This document shows, one piece after another, positions 39,379 through 49,045 of a DNA stretch of 64,000 nt. A program made the translations under genes and the position numbers. The first letter of the stretch is position 1; every line of letters begins with the position of its first letter. This DNA is from Carposina sasakii. Taxonomy: Eukaryota > Arthropoda > Insecta > Lepidoptera > Carposinidae. The notes under the pieces are model-generated. The model saw only the letters and a list, made by a program, of their open reading frames with translations, had not been told where the DNA came from and did no database searches. Where the stretch lies: the NCBI GenBank assembly GCA_014607495.2, contig CP053169.1, positions 7,874,001-7,938,000 of the forward strand, given 5' to 3'.

Positions 39379-40367
39379 CAGGGGTTTCTACACTTATTTT
39401 CTCATAGACCCCTTTTCTAAGTTAACTGGTTCTGGTGGACAGACCTCTAGTGGACCCCTACAGGCCTATACCACATACGAATTAATTGTGAACTCTAATT
39501 TTTGACGTGAAACGTCTTTAAAATCGCGCCGACACATACGGGTACCAGGTTTAAAAACTGGACCGTAACGAAAAGGTCTATATCATCGTACCTTAATAAT
39601 TAAAAAACTATTGGTCTTAGAAACAAAAATGTGGTGTAAATATTTCACTTATATAGTCAGCTCGCTGTTATGACATTGAGTTCGTGTCGGGGTCAAGCGG
39701 GGCGGCGGGGGAGGGATACTGCGATAACTGTGCGAAACCGGCGCTCACGCTTGTTTCTATTCAGTGTAACTCGTGACTCCGACTTTATAGCGTGGTGATT
39801 CTTTCGTGTGTTTGTCAAGTTTATTTGAACCGATTGATTTATACAAAAATAAGTGTAATTTGGACAGTATTTATATCTATACTAATATTATAAAGCTGAA
39901 AAGTTTGTTTGTTTGTTTGTTTGAACGCGCTAATCTCAGGAACTACTGGTCTGATTTGAAAAATTCTTTCAGTGTTAGATAGCCCATTTACCAAGGAAGG
40001 CTACAGTCTATACAACAACCTGCCCGGCTTCGCACGGGTACAACGCCCCCTTACGCGGACGAAGTCGTGGGCGGCTGCTATTTAAAATAACCAGAAAGTG
40101 ACAATAAATATATAAACATTTGCTATGTATTTTATGTTTCTATTACGTACCTGTTCTTTTTTTATTAAAATACTTAAAACAGCGTCCATCTTGTTTTCAT
40201 TTCAATCTTTTACTTTAAAAGCGATTCGCTAACATAGACGTTTCACGTTAAAACCAACGGCCGTGTGCCCCGACACAGCCCCACCCGCTTTTTCACACTA
40301 ATGTAGACCCCCATCGAGTCTCCTGTGGACCCCTGGGGGTCCACCTGGACCACTTTGGGAACCACTG
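39379..40367. mobile_element. hAT-like non-autonomous transposon, 989 bp, with 8-bp TSD
   Basis: Left terminus CAGGGGTTTCTACACTTATTT and right terminus CTTTGGGAACCACTG are imperfect inverted repeats. They are flanked by CTTTAAAG (39371-39378) and CTCTAAAG (40368-40375), an 8-bp duplication with one change, as expected for hAT. Subterminal GGACCCCTACAGGCC / GGACCCCTGGGGGTCC blocks are present. No transposase frame is seen. A family H piece lies inside. Confidence 0.85.
39885..40110 (+). repeat. Family H piece nested in hAT-like element
   Basis: CTATACTAATATTATAAAGCT, (GTTT)n, GCGCTAATCTCAGGAACTACT and GCACGGGTACAACGCCC with GACGAAGTCGTGGGCGGC. Confidence 0.8.
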
Positions 40368-40375
40368 CTCTAAAG

Positions 40376-41035
40376 TCTAAACGGCTTGTCGCATTTGAGC
40401 ATGAGAGGTGTTATTAGATTTGTTTTAGTCAAAAATTTTACGCAGTCTGGTTTTTTATTTAAATAAATGAGGTTATTGGTTGCCCTTGATTCTCGTGTAG
40501 CTTTTCTCACGAGAAATCGCATTGTCTATGTGAATACTCATTGTGGTCTAGATCTATGTAAAATATTACGGTTATTATCACATTTTAGTAGGCATATATT
40601 AATTTATTTAGATAGGGGAGATAGGGTAAAAGTGGAATACGGGGTACTGTGGATAATTATAAATTATTATTGCGATTAAAATTAAATTCTGACCTTTTAC
40701 ATTAATAGAATAAGTTTTTGTTTGAAGATTAAACAATAAAGTGAAGCAGAACTACATAGCTCAGGTATTGTTAATTTTATATTATTATCATTTACACCGT
40801 AAAAAACAAGATATTATTACAGTTGAAATGCGAGAAATATTACAGAAAAAAATTGCATAGTAAAAATGTATTTCACGAAAATAATATGCGACGCTAATTT
40901 TTAATATTTACATACAAATATTTAAGTAAAAGAAAGTGTTGTTAAAACTTAAAAGATAGTATGTTTATAAACAACACGAAGACAACTAAGTAAAAAAGAA
41001 CATTGTTCCTTTTAGCAACAAGTGAATAATTTTGC
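40376..41035. other. Intergenic, A+T-rich, no gene seen
   Basis: No domain or repeat recognised. Confidence 0.4.
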
Positions 41036-41039
41036 TAAA

Positions 41040-41310
41040 TTCTTCTATGCTGCTCTGGGAGTGAAAAAAAAAAGTATAATACAGCTGCTTCTCTTCCCGG
41101 GCATACTGTATAAGTCAGTAGAGGGACAAGAGGGTTTTGGTGTTTTGTAGGCGATGGGCTGACCACCTGTCACTACTAACCGAACTTGTACTTACATCTC
41201 AACTATACCCTCAAAATTGGTCAGAAGTGGCACCATGTGGTTCTATCGGCCCTTGGTGCTCTGCCTATCCCGTAAGGGATAAAGGCATGATTATATGTAT
41301 GTAAGTTTCT
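41040..41310 (+). repeat. Family D, full length
   Basis: TTCTTCTATGCTGCTCTGGGA to AAGGCATGATTATATGTATG. A reference copy for the family. Confidence 0.85.
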
Positions 41311-41450
41311 AGCGGTATCAATAGATATTAGCGATTGTAGGGTAGAAATATCTTACCTAGTTCAAATGTGATACATATTAATTTAGGCGTGTTAATTGAT
41401 ATTTTTTCGTATTTACTAATAGTACTAAATATAACAATTTATTTTATTCT

Positions 41451-41680
41451 ATGCTGATGCGGGGCTTCACTAGAATACATCAGCTGCATTTCCTTCTGTG
41501 CATGTCGTAAGAGTCGACTAAGGAACTCGAGCATACTCTCAGGCGATAAGCTAGCAGCTCAGTGACACTGACCGTTTACATCTGTTCTGGCTATTCTAAA
41601 CGTGACTGTGGGAGCTTCCTTATGATCCTGCAGTTCTGGCTAACCCATTTTGGGAATACGGTCTATATGTATATTATCAA
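41451..41680 (+). repeat. Family E, full length
   Basis: TGCTGATGCGGGGCTTCACTA to TACGGTCTATATGTATATTA. One of the best copies. Confidence 0.85.
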
Positions 41681-42044
41681 AATAATTAATAATAATCTGA
41701 AATGTTTCTAAAATGCCTCTTTTGTCTAATCACAGCGCCTTAAGTAGTCCTTAACTATTAAGTATTCCGTGCCACTACTTTCTTAATAAGGCAAGTAACC
41801 CGGCACTTGTTACAGTTAAGAATTTCATACCGGTTTGATGTGCCAATAAAGTTATCGTACAGGTACGAGCTAATTCCTATTAGATACAGCTATTTTGGTC
41901 AGATTAATCAAGTTTTCTAGTCATTATTCTGTGTTATTTTGACATAAAAAAGAAGAAACCAAATATTTATACCTACACGATAGTGTTCCCGAGACTATAA
42001 ATGCATCAATGCAGGATTATAAACAAAGTAGATCTTTACAGCAA

Positions 42045-42192
42045 CCATGTTTAGAATAGTGGGGGCAGATATAAATCAGTGACAAGTTGCTAACTGATCG
42101 CCTGAGAGAATGCCCGAGTTCCTCAGTCGACCCTTATGACATGCACGGAAGGAGATGCAGCTGATGTATTGTAAAGCCCCTTGTCAGCGCAG
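42045..42192 (-). repeat. Family E copy
   Basis: ACCATGTTTAGAATAGTGGGG, CAAGTTGCTAACTGATCGCCT and GCAGCTGATGTATTGTAAAG. Confidence 0.75.
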
Positions 42193-42199
42193 GACAAAA

Positions 42200-42840
42200 T
42201 CCGACGGAAAAAATAGAAAAAAAACATGTTTTTTACTGCTAAAAAACGATGTAATTTTTTTTCACGAATAATTAGGTCCCTATAAAATTATTAATTTAAG
42301 ACTTACATGTAGTTAACACACAAAATTATAACTTTAGCTTACCCCCTTCAAACAACGTGATATACTGGCTGTATGTTGACTTTTTTCGCACCTCACTACC
42401 ACAGATAGCAGAGAGAAAAACTCGATCGCGTGCGTTTAGTTTTACAAGTCCCGTGGTACTGAGAGCCGACCTCGCTTCTACGTCATTGATTGAGAAATAC
42501 AGACAGAGGCTGTTTGTCGAAGGCGTGTTGTAAAATCCGGCATGTCACACTCTGCCTAGTAAGTAATAAGTGATATAGGTACAGGCTGGTTTTCGTAACT
42601 AGATTTCTCTTAATATTAGAAAAAAAATTGACGAACGCGATTATTCAGGTGAGAGCGCGAGCCAAGCGAGCGTTGAAAACATGTCGCAGAAAGTGGCATG
42701 CATAGGCAATATGAAAAATACCCGATTAGACAATATGCCTGCAGCATACATACAAATAGCATGGCTTCATTGAAACGCAGATGATACATAGTATGCAAAA
42801 TGTAAAGAAGACACAACTTTTCAATGCAATTAATTAAGTA
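42200..42840. other. Intergenic, no gene seen
   Basis: It may contain an unidentified transposon remnant at 42350-42650. No clear ends found. Confidence 0.35.
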
Positions 42841-42854
42841 ATATTTATAATGTA

Positions 42855-42898
<44 letters not shown>
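42855..42898. repeat. (TA)n microsatellite, target of LTR element
   Basis: An uninterrupted TA run ends exactly at the TG of the 5' LTR. TATATATATATAAA also starts right after the 3' LTR at 47125, so the element sits inside a TA tract. Confidence 0.9.
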
Positions 42899-42902
<4 letters not shown>

Positions 42903-43334
42903 GGAGATCAAGATGTCATATCCTACAGTCGGATCTCCAACGCCATCTATTTTCAATCGTTGAAGTTAGAAACGTCAAGTCGACAGCTATCACTGACTGG
43001 AGGACAGCTGTCACTTGGGTAAAGACAAGACAGAGTACTGAGAGGGCGCCACTGTAGATTTACAACGACTACCGGGTCGTTTGAATTGAGCCGGAGGGTA
43101 TTCTGTTCTTTTTTTGTTGCGTCTGGAGCGAAGCACGGGTGCTAATCAGCCTCTGTCTTGTACTTACCACGTTTCTACGTTATCCGCTAGAATCCTAGTA
43201 ATCTTGTGCGTAGATACAGTGAAAGTGTTTGTGATTCCTAATTAAGCTTGTTTACTACACGCCGCATTCTTTATTTCGGATTTTGGAAGATGTCGGACAC
43301 ACCTAACGGCACGCCACTCGACCCATCTACGTCA
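42899..43334 (+). repeat. 5' LTR, 436 bp
   Basis: From TGTCGGAGATCAAG to CATCTACGTCA. It contains the gag start codon at 43290, so the last 15 codons of the LTR encode the Gag N-terminus. No canonical TGG primer-binding site follows immediately. Confidence 0.9.
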
Positions 43335-44519
43335 TCAGAAGTGGGATGCAACCCGGATCACCCACATGAAACACGTGCTTCAAATAGTGACTCGAGCGAA
43401 GAAAAATGGCGTCTTCTCTTCGAGCAACAAAATCAAAATTTTCTGGCGTTGGTGCAAGCAATAAAACTACCTGCATCTTCGGACTCTATTCGCCTTCCTG
43501 ATTTCGACCCAGAGAAAAGAGACATCGACGCCCGAGCTTGGATAACGACCGCGGACATGTGTATCACAGATCGACATCGCCATGGATCTTCTCTGATGAT
43601 CGCGTTAAACCACGCACTCAAGGGCGAAGCATCATCTTGGCTGTCTTCAATATCGTTTCCTAATATGACGTGGGCCGATTTTAAGGAGCTTTTCGTAGCA
43701 AGGTTAGACTGTCCTGAAACTGCTGCTTCCTTTCTCATCAGTATGCACGACAAGAAACCGAGAGATAACGAGTGCCTGGCCTCATACGCCGCTACCCTCA
43801 TAACATCCTTAATGGCAAGGTGGAATGGACTGACTACAGAACAGATAGCAATAGCCACTGTCTTAGCTCATATTTCAAAACAAGAGCCACGTGTTCAGAG
43901 GATTGCTATAACGACTGACATCAAGACGCGTAACCATTTACAAAAGGAACTGAAGGCTGTCTCGTTCCTGAAGAGAAGTTATTCATCAAGTATTTATCGT
44001 GATGGACCCGACCTAAAAAGAAACCGACCTAATGGATCTGCTGTGAGCATCAAGTGCTTTAATTGTGGACAACTAGGCCACAAATCTCTTCAATGTCGCA
44101 ACAAAGCCAATTCGAAGAAGCAAGATGACCGGTCCAAACACAGGTCCTTTCACGGGGACCATAACTCGACCAACCAACCTACAGGGAGAACCGATCGCAT
44201 CACCCGCTTCAACTGCCGGGAACAAGGCCACTATGCATCCGACTGCCCGAAGAGGAAAATCAAGGAGGGGAACAACGGTACCGGCGGCGGCACTGGAACT
44301 GGTCCATCTAAGGAAAAGCGAGTAGACGTGTGCATTGTGAATGCGCCTTCGGGTTCTCTGCGTCACTCTGGTGAGTCATTCCCATTTACTTACGACTCAG
44401 GTTCAGAGTGTTCCTTAGTTAAAGAATCGATTGCTTTGAAACTTAGTGGTAAGCGAATTTATGACAATGTTTCTATGACTGGTATAGGACAAACTTCTAT
44501 AGCCTCGTACATGCTCTAG
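43290..44519 (+). CDS. gag: Gag polyprotein with N-terminal part of protease
   Basis: Start chosen at ATG 43290 (MSDTPNGTPLD), the first ATG in the frame; the frame is open slightly further upstream. 409 residues. The middle, about residues 60-230, is capsid-like: LPDFDPEKRD, GEASSWLSS, WADFKELFVARLD. A basic stretch near 230-255 precedes a CCHC zinc knuckle, C256-x2-C259-x4-H264-x4-C269. A second knuckle has Arg306 where the first Cys should be (RFNCREQGHYASDC), one base change from TGC. An aspartic protease begins with the catalytic D369-S-G (YDSGSECSLV) and GIGQTS, but the frame stops at 44519 soon after joining RT-derived sequence. Gag would form the particle and bind RNA. The frame is fully open, unlike pol. 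Confidence 0.93.
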   Translation: MSDTPNGTPLDPSTSSEVGCNPDHPHETRASNSDSSEEKWRLLFEQQNQNFLALVQAIKLPASSDSIRLPDFDPEKRDIDARAWITTADMCITDRHRHGSSLMIALNHALKGEASSWLSSISFPNMTWADFKELFVARLDCPETAASFLISMHDKKPRDNECLASYAATLITSLMARWNGLTTEQIAIATVLAHISKQEPRVQRIAITTDIKTRNHLQKELKAVSFLKRSYSSSIYRDGPDLKRNRPNGSAVSIKCFNCGQLGHKSLQCRNKANSKKQDDRSKHRSFHGDHNSTNQPTGRTDRITRFNCREQGHYASDCPKRKIKEGNNGTGGGTGTGPSKEKRVDVCIVNAPSGSLRHSGESFPFTYDSGSECSLVKESIALKLSGKRIYDNVSMTGIGQTSIASYML

Positions 44520-45124
44520 GCGATCTCGTGAACAAGTACGTTGTAGTGTACATGGATGACGTGCTAGTTGTGGCCAGTAACATCGACGAAGCTTTCGATA
44601 GACTAAAGGTAGTATTAGAAGTTCTTTCTGGGAAGGGATTTTCGTTAAATCCTAAAAAGTGCTCATTCCTGAAAGAAAAAGTAGAGTACCTAGGCTTCGA
44701 GGTGCGCCGAGGTCAAATTCGTCTGAATCCACGAAAGATAGTTGCACTTACCGCTTTACCACCGACCGGCGCTCTTAATAATCAAGGTAGATTTTATGAT
44801 TTTCATTTTGATTCGGGTGCTGAGTGTTCACTAATAAAAGAAAGCGTTGCATCAAGTTTCAATGGTAAAAGAATTGCTAAAACTGTCTCTCTAACGGGAA
44901 TTGGTCAAACCAGTGTATTCAGCACCCAGCAAATACTGTGTAATGTTGAAATTAATGATTATTGTTTAGAACTTTTATTACATGTTTTACCCGATGTGTA
45001 TATGCGTAGTGATATTATGCTAGGTCGTGAAATATTGAGTCAAGGCTTCGTTATTAACTTGTCAACAAATAATTTTAGCATTTCAAAACAAAATAATTTG
45101 ACAGTTTTAAATTGTGACGTTTAA
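44490..45124 (+). pseudogene. Chimeric RT-palm / second protease open frame
   Basis: One open frame joins an RT piece (LGDLVNKYVVVYMDDVLVV with the catalytic YMDD at about 44549, then LNPKKCSFL and VEYLGFEV) directly to a second aspartic protease (FDSGAECSLIK at about 44808, LTGIGQTSV, IMLGREIL) and stops at 45124. In an intact Ty3/gypsy pol, protease precedes RT. The two protease copies differ in sequence, so the second is not a simple local duplicate of the first. The first ATG-like start (44528) is not meaningful. Confidence 0.85.
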
Positions 45125-45498
45125 CCGATTCTAGTATCAGTAACGACTTTAGTAATGTTGACACAGATATACCCTCTTGTAAAAAGTCAGATCTTTTAAC
45201 TATTTTAGGTGAATATTCCAGTTATTTTACAACAGGTTTGCCAAAAACTCGTGTAACTATAGGTGAACTCGAAATTCGATTAATTGATCCGAAGTATAGA
45301 GGTCCTTTTAGGGTATCGGAGGTACTTAAAGGTAATCGTTATGTTCTTAAAGCCCTTAATTCCAATAGAACCTATAAGTACGCACATGACAGACTTAGGC
45401 GAATGCCTGTGAATGACATTACCAATGACATGCTGACATGTGACCGTGATGATAATCTGTGCGAACTTGACGGGGATGGACCGTCATGTTCAAATTAA
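45125..45498 (+). pseudogene. Protease-RT linker fused to integrase C-terminus
   Basis: An open frame continues from before the GEYSSYFTTGLPKTRV text, where RT should start, but after ELEIRLIDP it passes into KYRGPFRVSEVLKGNRYVL, the end of integrase (GPF/Y-type module). RT, RNase H and most of integrase are missing. The join falls on Asp-Pro-Lys, which both partners could share, so a microhomology deletion is likely. Stop at 45498. Confidence 0.8.
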
Positions 45499-45514
45499 TG
45501 TTGAGTTGACTGAT

Positions 45515-45695
45515 TGAGAGTGGTTTACGGATACCGGATAGAGGTATTCAAGAGTCACTGGATAGAAGTGACTAGACTGGTATACGGAAGCTGGATGGAA
45601 GTTTCTAAGAGTCACTGGATGGAAGTGACTAGACTGGTTTACGGAAGCTGGATGGAAGTTTCCAAGAGTTGCTAGATTGAGGCAACTAGACTTAC
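45515..45695 (+). repeat. 57-bp tandem repeat block
   Basis: AGAGTCACTGGATAGAAGTGA and its variants start at 45551, 45608 and 45665, with TACGGAAGCTGGATGGAAGTT between them. About three units with decayed edges. Confidence 0.85.
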
Positions 45696-45758
45696 TTGAC
45701 TGACGTTACTCTATATGGATTGTGTATACTGTAGCCTTGTTTTGGAATTATTTACCTT

Positions 45759-46148
45759 GTGTGTGCCATGCCGTTTGGTTTAAAGAACGCCAGTTCAGTT
45801 TATCAGCGGGCTATAGCAAAAGCTTTAGGTGAATTAGCTCATAGTTATATTGTTTCTTACATTGATGACCTGCTGGTATTGTATTCTACAGGAGAGCAGG
45901 GGTTGGAACGTCTACGACGTGTCTTAGATGTGTTCATTAAGAATGAAAAACGTAATCAAGTTAAACTAGATCCTAAATTTTAAGGACCGTATAAAATTTA
46001 ATTGTTAGATGGTGATAGATACCGACTAAAATCTTTGTCTTCAAATCGAACCTACAAATATTCGCACGATCGGGTCCGTAGGGTGCCAGACCATCAAGTT
46101 CCTAGTAATTTTGATATCGAAATTAATGTGACCTCAGAGTCTAAATGA
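45759..46148 (+). pseudogene. Second RT-palm piece fused to second integrase C-terminus
   Basis: MPFGLKNASSVYQRAI (RT motif B region) and YIVSYIDDLLVLYS (catalytic YIDD at about 45864) run to RLRRVLDV, then jump to VKLDPKF, a stop at 45981-45983, and GPYKI-like, DGDRYRLKSL and RTYKYSHDRVRRVP text to a TAA or TGA near 46146. This is a second, different deletion derivative of pol in the same element. Confidence 0.82.
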
Positions 46149-46224
46149 ATGAATTTTCATATGCGATGTATAAGTTACTGACCGGTTTTTTTAAATTGTG
46201 ACTTTGACAAACCCTTGACAGACA

Positions 46225-46425
46225 GTAGTATGTATTTGTGGCAGAACCGAAGGACCGAGTTTCTGCTGCAGCCGATGGACAGTGCTACATGTGTGTGTGT
46301 GGGAAACCGAAGGACCGTGTTTCCGTAGTAGGTAGCCGATGGACTGTGCTACATGTGTGTGTTGGAAACCGAAGGACTGTGTTTCCATAGTAGATAGCCG
46401 AAGGACTGGCTATATGACTAACTGT
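46225..46425 (+). repeat. About 60-bp tandem repeat block
   Basis: CCGAAGGACCGAGTTTC-type units start at 46247, 46307 and 46369. Each is followed by CCGATGGACTGTGCTACATG and a GT run. It lies between pol remnants and the 3' LTR. Confidence 0.85.
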
Positions 46426-46689
46426 TACTGTAATGTTGACCGAAGGAAAGGTCTGACTGATTTAAACGTATGTGCGAGTCTGCTTATCTTTTATTTTTTA
46501 TGTCTTTACGTAAAGATTTTGGGAACTTGACGGTCGATGAGCGATTTTTGTGATTTCATGAACTATTGTAATAAGAAGTCTTTAAATTTAAGTTAAGGCA
46601 GAATGGCCGAGCGCAGATACTTCCTTGAGTTATCTTGTTCACAGATTCATCGGTTCTACCCGAGGACGGGTAGTCTGTCAAAATGGCCG

Positions 46690-47124
46690 TGTCGGAGATC
46701 AAGATGTCATATCCTACAGTCGGATCTCCAATGCCATCTATTTTCAATCGTTGAAGTTAGAAACGTCAAGTCGACAGCTATCACTGACTGGAGGACAGCT
46801 GTCACTTGGGTAAAGACAAGACAGAGTACTGAGAGGGCGCCACTGTAGATTTACAACGACTACCGGGTCGTTTGAATTGAGCCGGAGGGTATTCTGTTCT
46901 TTTTTGTTGCGTCTGGAGCGAAGCACGGGTGCTAATCAGCCTCTGTCTTGTACTTACCACGTTTCTACGTTATCCGCTAGAATCCTAGTAATCTTGTGCG
47001 TAGATACAGTGAAAGTGTTTGTGATTCCTAATTAAGCTTGTTTACTACACGCCGCATTCTTTATTTCGGATTTTGGAAGATGTCGGACACACCTAACGGC
47101 ACGCCACTCGACCCATCTACGTCA
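46690..47124 (+). repeat. 3' LTR, 435 bp
   Basis: Identical to the 5' LTR except CAATGCC for CAACGCC and one fewer T in the run near 46900. The bases just before it (GTCAAAATGGCCG) are not a good polypurine tract. Confidence 0.9.
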
Positions 47125-47202
47125 TATATATATATAAATATTACATACCTATCTACATAGCTATATAAATAATAATATATGTAGATAGGTATGTAACTTT
47201 AT
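47125..47202. repeat. TA tract and palindrome beside 3' LTR
   Basis: TACATACCTATCTACATA and, 17 bases later, TATGTAGATAGGTATGTA are inverted repeats right after the TA tract that flanks the LTR element. Confidence 0.75.
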
Positions 47203-47204
47203 TT

Positions 47205-47910
47205 ATACGAAATTTCAAAATACCAAAATATTGAATTGTATCAGGCGTCTTCTCGTTGCGACTGTAGTGTCTTGTGTTCGTGATCATGAGTCGGCAGATG
47301 CGAGGGTCAGCAGAGGGTATAGGGCCCGGTGGCGGGCGATCCCTCAATACAAAAGAGTTTAAACTGGGGCCATTAAAACCTTAAATACTGTTTTACACAC
47401 ATCTAACCCTACATCTAACTATGAACAGTTTTTTAATATATTTTGCTGTCAAATATCTTTTAAAACTTCATGTAAAATGAATTTAAACATACAAAAGCCA
47501 AACACTACTGTCTAAAGACAGATATTCTATTAACAATATATAGAAATATAAGAATTTATAAATAAAATTCATAGTAAAATGTATCGAAAATACAATAGAA
47601 AATACAATAAAAAATCAATTTGTCATAAGTAATTGAATTACTCAGTTTTCAATATTAAATGATTAAGTGGCGGCCATAGTGGCATTAGTAGGTATAATAA
47701 AATCCTCTTAACAGGTCGTACTCAGTAATAAAGCAAAATTACCTTTTCCTCAAGTTCATATTATATCTTAGATAAGCTATGATAAATAGGTAATAATCTT
47801 AAGCTATTATTTTCTTATGATGACAGGATCCATTTAATGCAAAGTTGACGTACTGTTATTATAAAGGTAGGTTCTTGGTAGGTTAGTAAAAGATATAACC
47901 ACATTCGCCA
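47205..47910. other. Intergenic, A+T-rich, no gene seen
   Basis: The minus-strand frame ending at 47153 has no domain. Confidence 0.4.
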
Positions 47911-47915
47911 GTAAA

Positions 47916-48325
47916 GGTAGGGACAATCTGGGCCCACGTACGCAACGTATGCTACGCATTATGACATCTAGACTACGAAATTTAAGGTAGGGACAAACTG
48001 GGCCCACGTACGCAACGTATGCTACGCATTATGTCATCTAGACTACGAAATTTAAGGTAGGGACAAACTGAGCCCACGTACGCAACGTATCCTACGCATT
48101 ACGACATCTAGACTACGAAATTTAAGGTAGGGACAAACTGAGCCCACGTACGCAACGTATGCTACGCATTACGACATCTAGACTACGAAATTTAAGGTAG
48201 GGACAAACTGAGCCCACGTACGCAACGTATGCTACGCATTATAACATCTAGACTACGAAATTTAAGGTAGGGATAAACTGAGCCCACGTACGCATATATA
48301 CTACGCATTATGACATCTAGACTGG
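47916..48325. repeat. 70-bp minisatellite, about six units
   Basis: GGTAGGGACAAACTG recurs at 47916, 47986, 48056, 48126, 48196 and 48266, exactly 70 bp apart. Each unit has CCCACGTACGCAACGTATGC and CATCTAGACTACGAAATTTAA. The last unit is slightly shortened. Units differ at only a few positions. Confidence 0.95.
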
Positions 48326-48399
48326 CCTGAACACACAGTTTTTTTTAACTTAACTTGCCATACATATACATACGGCGCTGTTTTCAAAATGCGATAGAC

Positions 48400-48525
48400 A
48401 GAACTGCTGGAACACGAAGGAGATCATATTATAGCCACGTTTGGCATAGCTGTGCCAGATGTCTGAGTTCCTTAGTTCATTCTCCGATATGCACGGAGTG
48501 AGTTGCAGCTGATGAATCAGCACAA
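48400..48525 (-). repeat. Family E copy
   Basis: GAACACGAAGGAGATCATATT, CGTTTGGCATAGCTGTGCCAG and GAGTTGCAGCTGATGAATCA; decayed. Confidence 0.6.
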
Positions 48526-48624
48526 CTTAATCTATATAGAAATAAACTAAAGACAAAGGTTAGATTGCTTATTGTAGTGTAATTTTATGGCATTTCGGTT
48601 TACACACAAATTTTATTACACCCT

Positions 48625-48790
48625 GTACGTACACGTCGTAAGCGTCGACTAAGGAACTCGGGCAGTAAGCTAGCAACTTGTCACTGATCATAACACCTAT
48701 TCCGCTATGTTAAACGTGGCTATGGGATCTCCCTTACGATCCTGCGGTTCTGGTTACCCCATTTCGAGTACACAGCCGTGTTTATACATA
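48625..48790 (+). repeat. Family E copy, 3' two thirds
   Basis: CACGTCGTAAGCGTCGACTAA, CTATGTTAAACGTGGCTATGG and GATCCTGCGGTTCTGGTTACC, ending in ATATGTATGTATATA. Confidence 0.75.
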
Positions 48791-49045
48791 TATGTATGTA
48801 TATACATGGATAGTGAGTCCTCACTCAAGAACCATGGTTTTTCCGGCACGAGTTTACCTGCCTGCGTCACGAAATGATGCTCTCTGAATTAGTGATATAA
48901 TAAATTATTATTAAGTTACGTTACGCAGCGCATAAGTGTAGTAGGAAGTAAGTTAGTAATTGTTATAAACATTGTCTATTAAGTACCTATATATTATATA
49001 ATTAGGCTGCCTTTCCATAAGAGATGTGCATACGTTGATATAGAT

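Larger units (their letters stand above)
42899..47124 (+). mobile_element. Ty3/gypsy-like LTR element, Gag-only with scrambled pol
   Basis: A 4,226-bp element with direct LTRs of 436 and 435 bp that differ by one substitution and one T-run indel. The LTRs begin TG and end CA. Inside are an open gag with protease start, then pol fragments out of order (RT palm, second protease, integrase C-terminus, RT palm, integrase C-terminus), and two blocks of tandem repeats. There is no complete reverse transcriptase, RNase H or integrase and no envelope-like gene, so it cannot move on its own but could be mobilised in trans. It lies between the two CRAL-TRIO paralogs. Confidence 0.92.

Noticed and set aside
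43433..44366. Minus-strand and alternate-frame open frames across gag
   Set aside because: They overlap the long sense gag frame with clear zinc-knuckle and capsid motifs and have no domain of their own.
42899..47124. Endogenous retrovirus with envelope
   Set aside because: No env-like open frame, signal peptide or transmembrane region lies between the pol remnants and the 3' LTR.
47916..48325. CRISPR array
   Set aside because: The 70-bp units repeat over their full length without unique spacers, and the window is an animal genome.
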